From contig NZ_CP011492.1 in assembly GCF_001011035.1 (NCBI RefSeq), positions 7,247,447-7,311,446 of the forward strand: a stretch of 64,000 nucleotides of DNA. Reading direction: 5' to 3'. A program made the translations under genes and the position numbers. Origin of the DNA: Streptomyces sp. CNQ-509 (lineage in GTDB: Bacteria > Actinomycetota > Actinomycetes > Streptomycetales > Streptomycetaceae). Below, piece after piece: positions 1 to 7,579 of the stretch (the stretch's first letter is position 1; each line of letters starts with the position of its first letter). Below the pieces are notes generated by a model that did no database searches, was not told the DNA's origin, and worked only from the letters and a program-made list of their open reading frames with translations.

Positions 1-59
1 TGCGCACGAGTGGTGAGGTCGTACTTCACGCCGATGCCCGGCAGTGGCGTGGTGCTCAT
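1..59 (-). CDS. Cation:proton antiporter regulatory subunit (TrkA-C type), N-terminal fragment
   Basis: Only the first 19 codons lie in the window; the gene runs off the left edge. The reading is MSTTPLPGIGVKYDLTTRA, which I recognise as the start of the small actinobacterial TrkA-C regulatory subunits encoded beside CPA2 potassium/proton antiporters. The ATG has a short AAGG just upstream. The identification rests on this short stretch and on memory of the family, so it is moderate. Confidence 0.55.
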   Translation of the reverse strand, partial: MSTTPLPGIGVKYDLTTRA

Positions 60-172
60 CCTTGGAGCAGGCACGGCCCGTCCCCTTTCCGACGTCCGCT
101 GAATGTCGCGTGTCCGCGGCCCCTGGGATGCGGGCAGCCGATCCCCCGCGCGGCGCAGCAGATATCGTGCCA

Positions 173-190
173 TCCCGCCGTACGGCGGGA
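173..190. promoter_or_regulatory. Perfect 18-bp palindrome upstream of response regulator
   Basis: TCCCGCCGTACGGCGGGA is its own reverse complement. It lies in the 271-bp gap between the divergent antiporter subunit gene and the response regulator, about 140 bp before the regulator's start. It could be a dimeric operator or a hairpin. No clear -35/-10 pair was found in this gap, and nothing else is evident in it. Confidence 0.35.
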
Positions 191-330
191 ACATGGGTGT
201 CAGCACGGATGGACAGCCCGGCCCGTGGCGGGCCACCATCAGTGCCGGGACAGTCGTCGTCTCCGCCGGTCGCAGCCCCGGTCAGGCCCGGTCCCGCCCG
301 CTGCGTCCACCGTCCCCGGGGAACCCGCGA

Positions 331-996
331 ATGAACCGAGCGGTCAAGGCCCGCGTCCTGCTCGCCGACGACCACGCCCTCGTACGCCGCGGGATCCGGC
401 TCATCCTGGACGCCGAACCCGACCTGACCGTCGCCGCAGAGGCGGGCGACGGCGCCGAGGCCGTGGCGCTCGCCCGGGACCCGGCGGTGGCCGTGGACCT
501 GGCGATCCTGGACGTCGCGATGCCCCGGCTGACCGGACTCCAGGCGGCGCGCGAGCTTTGCCGCGTACGGCCGGGGCTGCGGATACTCATCCTGACGATG
601 CACGACAACGAGCAGTACTTCTTCGAGTCGCTGAAGGCCGGTGCCGCCGGCTACGTGCCGAAGTCCGTCGCGGACCGGGACCTCGTCGAGGCGTGCCGGG
701 CCGCGCTGCGCGACGAGCCGTTCATCTACCCGGGCGCCGAGACGGCCCTCGTCCGCCGCTACCTCGACCGCGCCCGGCAGGGCGATCCGCTGCCGGCCCG
801 GCCGATCACGGAGCGGGAGGAGGAGATCCTCAAGCTCGTCGCCGAGGGGCACACCTCGAAGGAGATCGGCGACCTGCTGGTCATCAGCGCCAGGACGGTG
901 GAGCGGCACCGGGCCAACCTGCTGCAGAAGCTGGGCCTGCGCGACCGCCTGGAGCTGACCCGGTACGCGATCCGCGCGGGCCTGATCGAGCCCTGA
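331..996 (+). CDS. NarL/FixJ-family response regulator
   Basis: A two-component response regulator of 221 residues. It has an N-terminal receiver domain (about residues 7-125) with the acidic pair at D13-D14, the phosphoacceptor D61 in LAILDVAMP and a conserved Lys in GYVPKS. A C-terminal LuxR-type HTH (about 155-218) contains TEREEEILKLVAEGHTSKEI and SARTVERHRANL. The ATG at 331 is chosen because it directly precedes the receiver domain; an upstream start at 103 would add about 76 low-complexity residues. No kinase gene is adjacent. The likely partner is the HisKA_3 kinase at 3581-4579, beyond the MFS/TetR pair. The gene is convergent with the MFS gene. Confidence 0.9.
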   Translation: MNRAVKARVLLADDHALVRRGIRLILDAEPDLTVAAEAGDGAEAVALARDPAVAVDLAILDVAMPRLTGLQAARELCRVRPGLRILILTMHDNEQYFFESLKAGAAGYVPKSVADRDLVEACRAALRDEPFIYPGAETALVRRYLDRARQGDPLPARPITEREEEILKLVAEGHTSKEIGDLLVISARTVERHRANLLQKLGLRDRLELTRYAIRAGLIEP

Positions 997-1023
997 CGCC
1001 GCACCGGGCGCGGACCGGGTCGC

Positions 1024-1062
1024 GGCCGGGGCAGTGGACCGCCCGGCCCGCGTGCCCCGGCC
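1024..1062. terminator. Hairpin between convergent genes
   Basis: A 10-bp perfect stem (GGCCGGGGCA at 1024-1033, TGCCCCGGCC at 1053-1062) with a 19-nt loop lies just after the response regulator stop. It faces the end of the minus-strand MFS gene. It fits a bidirectional GC-rich terminator without a U-tract, as is common in Streptomyces. Confidence 0.5.
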
Positions 1063-1148
1063 GGGAGACCGGCGGGGTACGGCCCGTGGCCGCACCCCGC
1101 CGCCCCCTGTTCTCCGGCGGCCCGCTCAACCGCCGTCCCGGTGGCCGC

Positions 1149-2558
1149 TCAGGCCGCCGGCTCCGCGGCCGCCGGTGCCGTCCGTGCCGGGGTCAGCGCC
1201 CCCGCGACCGCCGCCGACACCGCCGCCGCGACGGCCGCCACCGTGAACGCCTCCGTGAACCCCTCCAGCGTGCTGCCGACGAGGCTCGCCGCCGCCACGC
1301 TGGAGACCACCGCGGCGCCCAGCGAGGCGCCGAACTCGTGGAACGTGCTCACGATGCCGGAGGCGATCCCCGCCTCGTGCGGCGCCACCTGCCCCAGCGC
1401 CGTGGCCGAGGCGACCACGAACATCGCGCCCGTGCCCAGCGCCGCGACCGTCACCCCGATCGCGACCGTCACCGGCCGCATCGAGACCGCGGGCACCGCG
1501 AGTCCGGCCGCCGCCGCGGTCAGCGCGGCGATGGCGGGCGCCCGCGCGCCCGTCCGGCCGATCAGCCGCCCCGTCAGGTCCGCCCCCACCATCGCCGCGA
1601 ACGCGACGGGCAGGAAGAGCAGCCCGGTGTGCAGCGCCCCGTAGCCGCGGGCGTGCTGGTAGTAGAAGGTGCCCAGGAAGAACACGGCCACCATCAGCGC
1701 CGTCGCCATCAGGATGAGGAACGCGCCCGTGGCCACCGGCCGCCGGGCCAGCAGCCGCACGTCCATCAGCGGGCTGCGGGCGCGCCGCTGCCAGACGGTG
1801 AACAGCAGGTAGCCGACGGCCGCGAGCAGGACGAGCCCGCCGGTGCGGGCGGTGAGCCAGCCGCGTTCGCCGGCGTCGATGAGCCCGTAGATCAGCGTCG
1901 CCGTCGAGGCGGTCACCAGCGCCGCGCCGAGCAGGTCCACCCGCGACCGCTCCGCGGGCGCGGGCCGGTTCGGCAGCAGCACGGCGAGCACGGCGACGAT
2001 GACGAGCCCGATGGGCACGTTGACGTAGAAGACCCACGGCCAGCCCGGGCCCGCGGTGAGCAGCCCGCCGAGGAGGACGCCGAGCGCCGCCCCGCCGCCG
2101 CCGAGCGCGGACCAGATGCCCAGGGCCTTGTTGCGCTCCTCGCCCTCGAAGAGCGTGACCACGAGCGAGAGCGCCGCGGGCGACAGCAGCGCCGCGCCGA
2201 CGCCCTGCGCGATGCGCCCGCCGACGAGCATGCCGCCGGACTCGGCGAGCCCGGTGGTCAGGGACGCCGCGGTGAAGACCAGCAGCCCGGCGAGGACGAC
2301 GCGCTTGGGGCCGATCAGGTCGGCGATCCGCCCGCCGAGCAGCATCAGCCCGCCGAACGTCAGCGTGTACGCGCTGACCGTCCAGGTCAGCGCCGCGCGG
2401 CCGAGCCCGAGGTCGGCCCCGATGTGCGGCAGCGCGATGGCCACCACCGTGACGTCGAGGATCAGCATGAGCTGGGCGACCCCGAGGAAGCCGAGGATGC
2501 GCCAGCGGGCGGGATGCCGCCCTTCCTTGGTCGTGTGCCCGACCCCGTGCGAAGTCAT
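1149..2558 (-). CDS. MFS drug-efflux transporter, DHA2 (14-TMS) family
   Basis: A 469-residue integral membrane transporter of the EmrB/QacA type, expected to export drugs by proton antiport. The N-terminus has the TM1 signature LMLILDVTVVAIALPHIGAD, followed by the antiporter A-motif region GGRIADLIGPKRV. Hydrophobic helices continue through the protein, and the length matches DHA2 proteins. The ATG at 2558 follows an AGGAGGGC ribosome site (GCCCTCCT on the plus strand). It is divergent from the TetR gene at 2649, and the 90-bp gap holds a clear inverted repeat, so TetR repression of this pump is expected. The substrate is unknown. Confidence 0.88.
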   Translation of the reverse strand: MTSHGVGHTTKEGRHPARWRILGFLGVAQLMLILDVTVVAIALPHIGADLGLGRAALTWTVSAYTLTFGGLMLLGGRIADLIGPKRVVLAGLLVFTAASLTTGLAESGGMLVGGRIAQGVGAALLSPAALSLVVTLFEGEERNKALGIWSALGGGGAALGVLLGGLLTAGPGWPWVFYVNVPIGLVIVAVLAVLLPNRPAPAERSRVDLLGAALVTASTATLIYGLIDAGERGWLTARTGGLVLLAAVGYLLFTVWQRRARSPLMDVRLLARRPVATGAFLILMATALMVAVFFLGTFYYQHARGYGALHTGLLFLPVAFAAMVGADLTGRLIGRTGARAPAIAALTAAAAGLAVPAVSMRPVTVAIGVTVAALGTGAMFVVASATALGQVAPHEAGIASGIVSTFHEFGASLGAAVVSSVAAASLVGSTLEGFTEAFTVAAVAAAVSAAVAGALTPARTAPAAAEPAA

Positions 2559-2575
2559 CAGTGCCCTCCTGGTAT

Positions 2576-2634
2576 CTCGTACGTTGACGTACGAGTTCTA
2601 ACGGAGGACTGTAACGTAAACATTCCCGTACGAG
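2576..2634. promoter_or_regulatory. TetR operator between MFS and TetR genes
   Basis: CTCGTACGTTGACGTACGAG (2576-2595) is a perfect 9+2+9 inverted repeat directly upstream of the MFS start. A half site CGTACGAG recurs at 2627-2634, 15 bp before the TetR ATG. The placement lets one regulator repress both directions. This is a sequence observation plus the usual logic of divergent TetR pairs; binding is not shown. Confidence 0.65.
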
Positions 2635-2648
2635 TTAAGCTGGCCCGC

Positions 2649-3260
2649 ATGGCCGCCTCCCCCCGCCCCCGGGCCGCCGCGCGCCCGCGCCGCCGGGCCG
2701 ACGCCGAGCGCAGCATCGCCCGCATCGTCGCCGCCGCCCGGGAGGAGTTGCGCTCCGATCCCGCCGCGACCACCGACGACATCGCCAAGGCCGCGGGCGT
2801 GGGGCGGATGACGCTCTACGGGCACTTCAAGACCCGCGCCGACCTGGTCGACGCGGCGCTGAGGGACGCGGTGGAGGACGGCGACAGGACGCTGGCGGCG
2901 GTGGATCTGGCGGGCGACGCGTACGAGGCGATGCGCCGGCTGCTGGTGTCGAGCTGGGCCCTGGTCGCCGAGTCCGCGGCGCTGCTGACCGCCGCCCAGG
3001 GCGTGCTGCCCGCGGGCCGGGTGCGGGAGCTGCACGAGGGTCCGGCGGCGCGCGTCGGCGAACTCGTCCGCCGCGGCCGGGACCAGGGCGTCTTCCGCAC
3101 CGACATGCCGACCGCCTGGCTCGTCGGCGTCGTGCAGCACATCCTGCACGGCGCCGCGGAGGAGGTCCGCGCCGGCCGGCTGGAGATGGCGCCGGACGAG
3201 GTCTCCGACGTGGTCACGAAGTCGGTGCTGGCGGTGCTGGCGACGCCGCCCGGTTCCTAG
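2649..3260 (+). CDS. TetR-family transcriptional regulator of adjacent efflux pump
   Basis: A 203-residue TetR-type repressor. The N-terminal HTH is visible in TTDDIAKAAGVGRMTLYGHF (about residues 38-57), after a basic Arg/Ala/Pro-rich leader. The C-terminal ligand-binding half is typical and variable. The ATG at 2649 has no convincing Shine-Dalgarno, so the mRNA may be leaderless or start close to the gene. Longer upstream readings of this frame are low-complexity shadows of the MFS gene. It likely controls itself and the divergent pump through the operator at 2576-2634. Confidence 0.88.
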   Translation: MAASPRPRAAARPRRRADAERSIARIVAAAREELRSDPAATTDDIAKAAGVGRMTLYGHFKTRADLVDAALRDAVEDGDRTLAAVDLAGDAYEAMRRLLVSSWALVAESAALLTAAQGVLPAGRVRELHEGPAARVGELVRRGRDQGVFRTDMPTAWLVGVVQHILHGAAEEVRAGRLEMAPDEVSDVVTKSVLAVLATPPGS

Positions 3261-3299
3261 CCCGCGGTCCGTACGGTCAGGCGGGGACGGGCCGCGGGC

Positions 3300-3554
3300 T
3301 CAGCTTCCGTCCGGGTACGCCCTGTTCGTGATCTCCACCGCGTCCTGGTGCACCAGCCGGCGCGTCAGATACGCCCAGCCCGCGTGCATCGCCACCCACT
3401 CCTCCCGGCCCTGGTACGGGTCCGCGTCCTCGGGCGCGTACGTCCGCCCGTCCGCGTGCCGCTCCTGCACCGCCAGCGCCCGGCCCGCGTGAACCCCTCC
3501 CGCGCCCGGCCCGCCCCCGGCCGCCGCCCGCCGATCGCACATAGTGGTACGCAC
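3300..3554 (-). CDS. Possible small hypothetical protein
   Basis: An open frame of up to 84 codons from a GTG (alternative ATG at 3542), divergent from the kinase gene. The second half (YAPEDADPYQGREEWVAMHA and onwards) looks protein-like, with aromatic and acidic residues. The first 25 residues are Gly/Ala low complexity and no ribosome site is seen. I do not recognise the family; it could be the remnant of a longer gene or spurious. Confidence 0.3.
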   Translation of the reverse strand: MRTTMCDRRAAAGGGPGAGGVHAGRALAVQERHADGRTYAPEDADPYQGREEWVAMHAGWAYLTRRLVHQDAVEITNRAYPDGS

Positions 3555-3580
3555 CGTACGAACCGAGGAGGCCCCGCCCC

Positions 3581-4579
3581 GTGTCCCTGTTCTGGCGGAT
3601 CTTCGGGCTCAACGCCCTGGTGCTCGGCACGGCCGCGGGCGTGCTGATGCTGGCGCCCGTGACCGTCTCCGCGTCGGTCCTGCTCGCCGAGGCCGTGGTC
3701 CTGGTGGCGGGCATGGGCGTCATGCTCGTCGCCAACGCCGCGCTGCTGCGCGTCGGGCTCGCCCCGCTCGAACGCCTCACCGGGCTGATGACCACCGTCG
3801 ACCTGCTCCGCCCCGGCCAGCGGCTCACCGTGCCGGGCACCGGCGACGTCGCCGACCTCATCAGCACCTTCAACGCCATGCTCGACCGGCTGGAGGCCGA
3901 GCGCGCCGCCAGCACCGGGCGCGCGCTGTCGGCGCAGGAGGCCGAGCGGCGCCGTATCGCGCAGGAACTCCACGACGAGGTCGGGCAGAGCATGACCACC
4001 GTGCTGCTGGAGCTGAAGCGCGCCGCCGAGCGCGCGCCCGATTCGCTCCGCGAGGACCTGCGGCGGGCACAGGAGACCACCAGGGAGAGCCTGGAGGAGG
4101 TGCGCAGGCTGGCCCGCCGGCTGCGCCCCGGGGTGCTGGAGGACCTGGGCCTGGTCAGCGCGCTGACCGCGCTGGGCACGGACCTCGCGGGGCACACCGG
4201 GATGCGGGTGGAACGGCGCCTCGATGCGGAGCTGCCGGCGCTGGACCCGGACGTCGAGCTGGTGCTCTACCGCGTCGCGCAGGCGGCGCTGACGAACGTC
4301 GTCCGGCACGCCGCCGCGGACCGGGTGGAGCTGAGCCTCGTGCGCACCGGGGCCGCGGTGGAGCTGCGGGTCGCGGACGACGGCCGCGGGGTGGGGGCCA
4401 CCCGCGAGGGCGCCGGGATCCGCGGCATGCGCGAGCGGGCCCTGCTGGTCGGCGCGGCGCTGGACGTCACGCGCGCCCCGGGCGGCGGCACGCAGGTGGT
4501 GCTCACCGTCCCGGCCGGTGGCCGCCCCCGCGCGGAGGCGCCGGACGGCGGCCGGGACCCGTCCGCGGTGCGGCGGTAG
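3581..4579 (+). CDS. Sensor histidine kinase, HisKA_3/NarX-LiaS type
   Basis: A 332-residue kinase. Two closely spaced membrane helices (about 8-28 and 32-56) leave almost no extracellular loop, suggesting intramembrane sensing. A HAMP-like linker (57-105) follows. The H-box EAERRRIAQELHDEVGQSMT carries the phosphorylated His at 131. The ATPase domain has the N-box ALTNVVRHA and G-boxes ADDGRGVG and GIRGMRERA. The GTG start has GAGGAGG 9 nt upstream. No response regulator follows it. The matching NarL-type regulator at 331-996 is the natural partner, with the MFS/TetR pair between them. The C-terminal 20 residues are disordered. Confidence 0.9.
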   Translation: MSLFWRIFGLNALVLGTAAGVLMLAPVTVSASVLLAEAVVLVAGMGVMLVANAALLRVGLAPLERLTGLMTTVDLLRPGQRLTVPGTGDVADLISTFNAMLDRLEAERAASTGRALSAQEAERRRIAQELHDEVGQSMTTVLLELKRAAERAPDSLREDLRRAQETTRESLEEVRRLARRLRPGVLEDLGLVSALTALGTDLAGHTGMRVERRLDAELPALDPDVELVLYRVAQAALTNVVRHAAADRVELSLVRTGAAVELRVADDGRGVGATREGAGIRGMRERALLVGAALDVTRAPGGGTQVVLTVPAGGRPRAEAPDGGRDPSAVRR

Positions 4580-4660
4580 CCGAGCGGAACCGGCCACCCC
4601 GTTCCGGCCCCGGTCCCCTCGTATCGGACCACGATCACCCCTGTACGGCATCTGCCGGAT

Positions 4661-4672
4661 GAAATCGATTTC
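4661..4672. promoter_or_regulatory. LacI-type operator, copy 1
   Basis: GAAATCGATTTC is a perfect palindrome with the central CG typical of LacI-family sites. It sits about 100 bp before the GH116 gene. The identical 12-mer recurs at 7492-7503 ahead of the sugar-binding protein, which strongly suggests joint control. The rest of the 4580-4773 gap shows nothing I can name. Confidence 0.6.
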
Positions 4673-4773
4673 GGATACGGTCCCCTACCAGCGGGCGCCC
4701 GGGGGACGTACGCCGCGCACACGGGGGCGTACGTCCCGGGCGTCCGCACCGGCACCCGAGGAAACGAGGAACC

Positions 4774-7278
4774 ATGCACGACACCCCCTGGCCGGTGGTA
4801 CGCCGCTACCGAGGCGACCGGCTCGCCCGCATCGCCATGCCGGTCGGCGGTATCGGCACCGGCTCCATCGGCTTCGGCGGGCGCGGCCAACTGCTCGACT
4901 GGGAGCTGTTCAACCGACCCGCCAAGGGCTTCACCCCCGACTCGTTCTTCTGCCTGCGCGCCGAAGGCGCCGCCGGGTCCTTCACCCGCGTCCTCGAATC
5001 GGCGCTGCTCCCCGGCGAGTACGCGGGCCACGGCGGCAGCCCGTCCGCGCTGCACGGCCTGCCCCGCTTCCGCGAGGGCGAGTTCGCCGCCGCCTACCCC
5101 TTCGGCCAGGTGCGGCTCACCGACCCGGAGCTGCCGGTCGCGGCCACCGTACGGGTCTTCAACCCGCTCGTCCCCGGCGACGCCGACGCCAGCGGCGTCC
5201 CCGCCCTCGTCTACCGGGTGACGGTCCGCAACACCGGCGCCGGGGAGCTGGCCGTCGACGTCTGCGGCAATCTCCAGCATGTCGCGGGCCGCCGCCCCAC
5301 CGGCGGCCTGCCCGCGGGCAACGCCTTCCGCCTCGTCGAACTCGACGGCGCCACCGTGCTGTCCGGCCACACCACCGAGGTCGCCGAGGGCGACGAGAGC
5401 TGGGGCACGCTGGCGCTCGCCGCCCTCGAAGGCCCCGTCACCAGCCACCGGCTGACCTGGGCGCGCCGCTCCTGGGGCGACTCGCTGCTGGACTTCTGGG
5501 ACGACTTCGCCGCCGACGGCCGGCTGGCCGAGCCCGCCGAGGGCGCCCGCGTGCCCACCGGATCCCTCGTGGTCTCCGACCGCCTCCCGGCGGGCGCCGA
5601 GCGGGAGTTCACCTTCGTCCTCGCCTGGCACTTCCCGAACCGCCGCGGCTGGAGCCACCGCTTCCAGGGCCCGCCGGACTACGGCCACAGCGCCGACACC
5701 GTCGGCAACCACTACGCCACCCGCTACACCGACGCCGCCGACGTGGTCCGCAGGATCGCGCCCCGGCTGCCGGACCACGAGCGCCGCACCCGCGCCTACG
5801 TCGAGGCCGTCACGACCTCCAGCCTGCCGCCCGCCGTCCAGGACGCCGTGCTCTCCAACGCCGCCGTGCTGAAGACGCAGACCTGCTTCCGCATCGCCGA
5901 CGGCACCTTCCTGGCCTGGGAGGGCGGCAACCCCGACCACGGGAGCTGCCACGGCAGTTGCACGCACGTGTGGAACTACCAGTACGCGCTGGAGCAGCTC
6001 TTCCCCGACCTGGCCTGGACGATGCGCGAGGTCGAGTTCGCGCACGCGCTGGACGGGCGCGGCATGATGAGCTTCCGCGCCGGGCTGCCGCTGGACCGCG
6101 AGGGTACCGGCTGGCGGATCGCCGCCGCCGACGGGCAGATGGGCGCCCTCGTCCGGCTCTACCGCACCTGGCGGCTGACCGGGCGCGACGACCTGCTGGC
6201 GGCGCTCTGGCCGGGTGCGCGCCGGGCGCTCGAGTTCGCCTGGATCCCGCTCGGCTGGGACGCGGACCGCGACGGGCTGATGGAGGGCTGCCAGCACAGC
6301 ACCAGCGACGTCGAGTACTACGGGCCGAGCGGCGTCAACCAGTCCTGGTACCTGGCCGCACTCGCCGCCTGCGAGCGGATGGCGCGGGCCCTCGGCGACC
6401 ACGCCTTCGCCGCCACCTGTGCGGAGGTGCTGGCCGGCGGCGCGGCCAGGACGGACGCGGAGCTGTTCAACGGCGCGTACTACGAGCAGAAGGTGCTGCC
6501 CGCCGGCTCCGCGGACAACATCGCCGACGGGCTGCGCATCCGCTACGACGGCGACAACCCCGACGTCGGCTCCGACGACCTCGTCGACCCGGACCTGCAG
6601 ATCGGCCCCGGCTGCATGGGCGACCAGCTCGCCGGCCACACGTACGCCGTGCTCTGCGGCCTCGACGACCGGCTCGACGCCGCGCACACCAGGACCGCGC
6701 TGCGCAGCGTGCTGCGGCACAACCACCGCGGGGAGTTCCACTCGCACATGAACCACCTGCGCACCTTCGCGCTCGGCGACGAGCACGGGCTGCTGAACTG
6801 CACGTATCCACACGGCGGCCGGCCGACGCGACCGTTTCCGTACTGCAACGAGGTGTGGACGGGCGTGGAGTACACCGCGGCCCTCGGGCTCGCCGCGCAG
6901 GGCGACCGGGAGGCGGCGGAGCACGTGGTGGCGGACGTCAGGGACCGCTACGACGGCCGGGTGCGCAATCCGTTCAACGAGGTGGAGTGCGGCAACCACT
7001 ACGTGCGCTCCATGGCCTCGTTCGGGCTGGCGCACGCGTGGCCGCGGACCGTCGTGGACGCCGGCGCCGGGACCGTCGAACTCGACCCGCTGCCGGGCCG
7101 CTGGCCGGTCGTCGCCGGGGGGCACGTGGGGACCGTGCGCGTCACCGCGGGCCCGGAAGGGGCCGCGGCTGAGGCGGTGTGGGAGTCGGTGGCGGAGGGG
7201 AGCGGAGGGCCGCTCACGGTACGGCTGCGCGCCGCGGCCGCGGGCGCGGGGGAGGCCGCCGCGCCGCCGCCCGCGTAG
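4774..7278 (+). CDS. GH116-family glucosylceramidase/beta-glycosidase (GBA2-like)
   Basis: An 834-residue glycoside hydrolase with the GBA2 N-terminal beta-domain (about 1-300, opening IAMPVGGIGTGSIGFGGRG and LLDWELFNRPAKG) and the (alpha/alpha)6 catalytic DUF608 domain (about 330-810). Catalytic-domain landmarks are FLAWEGGN, SCTHVWNYQYALEQLFPDL, CQHSTSDVEYYGPSGVNQSW and GPGCMGDQLAG; acidic residues there should include the nucleophile and acid/base, but I cannot assign them with certainty. No signal peptide is seen, so the enzyme is probably cytoplasmic and acts on imported glycosides. It stands alone behind its own operator. The downstream importer (7580-11407) carries the same operator and probably supplies its substrate. 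Confidence 0.85.
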   Translation: MHDTPWPVVRRYRGDRLARIAMPVGGIGTGSIGFGGRGQLLDWELFNRPAKGFTPDSFFCLRAEGAAGSFTRVLESALLPGEYAGHGGSPSALHGLPRFREGEFAAAYPFGQVRLTDPELPVAATVRVFNPLVPGDADASGVPALVYRVTVRNTGAGELAVDVCGNLQHVAGRRPTGGLPAGNAFRLVELDGATVLSGHTTEVAEGDESWGTLALAALEGPVTSHRLTWARRSWGDSLLDFWDDFAADGRLAEPAEGARVPTGSLVVSDRLPAGAEREFTFVLAWHFPNRRGWSHRFQGPPDYGHSADTVGNHYATRYTDAADVVRRIAPRLPDHERRTRAYVEAVTTSSLPPAVQDAVLSNAAVLKTQTCFRIADGTFLAWEGGNPDHGSCHGSCTHVWNYQYALEQLFPDLAWTMREVEFAHALDGRGMMSFRAGLPLDREGTGWRIAAADGQMGALVRLYRTWRLTGRDDLLAALWPGARRALEFAWIPLGWDADRDGLMEGCQHSTSDVEYYGPSGVNQSWYLAALAACERMARALGDHAFAATCAEVLAGGAARTDAELFNGAYYEQKVLPAGSADNIADGLRIRYDGDNPDVGSDDLVDPDLQIGPGCMGDQLAGHTYAVLCGLDDRLDAAHTRTALRSVLRHNHRGEFHSHMNHLRTFALGDEHGLLNCTYPHGGRPTRPFPYCNEVWTGVEYTAALGLAAQGDREAAEHVVADVRDRYDGRVRNPFNEVECGNHYVRSMASFGLAHAWPRTVVDAGAGTVELDPLPGRWPVVAGGHVGTVRVTAGPEGAAAEAVWESVAEGSGGPLTVRLRAAAAGAGEAAAPPPA

Positions 7279-7444
7279 CGGGGGTCCCGGCCCGTACGGA
7301 CCGGGGCGCCCGGCTCGTACGGGCAGAGGGCTCCCGGTCCGCACGGAGGGGCGAACCGCCCGCGTACGGCACGGAAGTCCGCCCCGTACCGTCCCGGACG
7401 GCCGCACCCGCGGCAGCCGTACGGCGATTGCGCGTGCACGCCTC

Positions 7445-7503
7445 TTGACCCCCGCGGTGACGCGCTGCTTCCATGGCTGGCCATCAGGTAAGAAATCGAT
7501 TTC
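7445..7503 (+). promoter_or_regulatory. Promoter and LacI-type operator (copy 2) of the sugar importer
   Basis: A possible -35 TTGACC (7445-7450) and weak -10 TTCCAT (7469-7474) are spaced 18 bp. The palindrome GAAATCGATTTC (7492-7503) lies just downstream, where a repressor would block elongation. The 12-mer is identical to that at 4661-4672. The rest of the 301-bp gap (7279-7579) contains only GTACGG-rich sequence. Confidence 0.5.
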
Positions 7504-7579
7504 ACGCCCTGTTCTGCCCGTACATGCCGAAAAGTCCGCGCTGCCGAAAACCGGCGCAGGACCAGCGAGAGGAGCCGCA

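Noticed and set aside
225..3260. Very long plus-strand open frame of about 1000 codons ending in the TetR gene
   Set aside because: Everything before 2649 is Arg/Pro/Gly low complexity opposite the MFS gene or out of frame with the response regulator; only the last 203 residues are a real protein.
4267..7407. Minus-strand open frame of about 1046 codons opposite the GH116 gene
   Set aside because: Gly/Val/Ala/Arg-rich shadow with no domain; the plus-strand GH116 reading has clear family motifs.
7445..7579. Upstream-extended start for the sugar-binding protein
   Set aside because: The extension overlaps the promoter -10 and operator palindrome, and the lipoprotein signal only makes sense from 7580.
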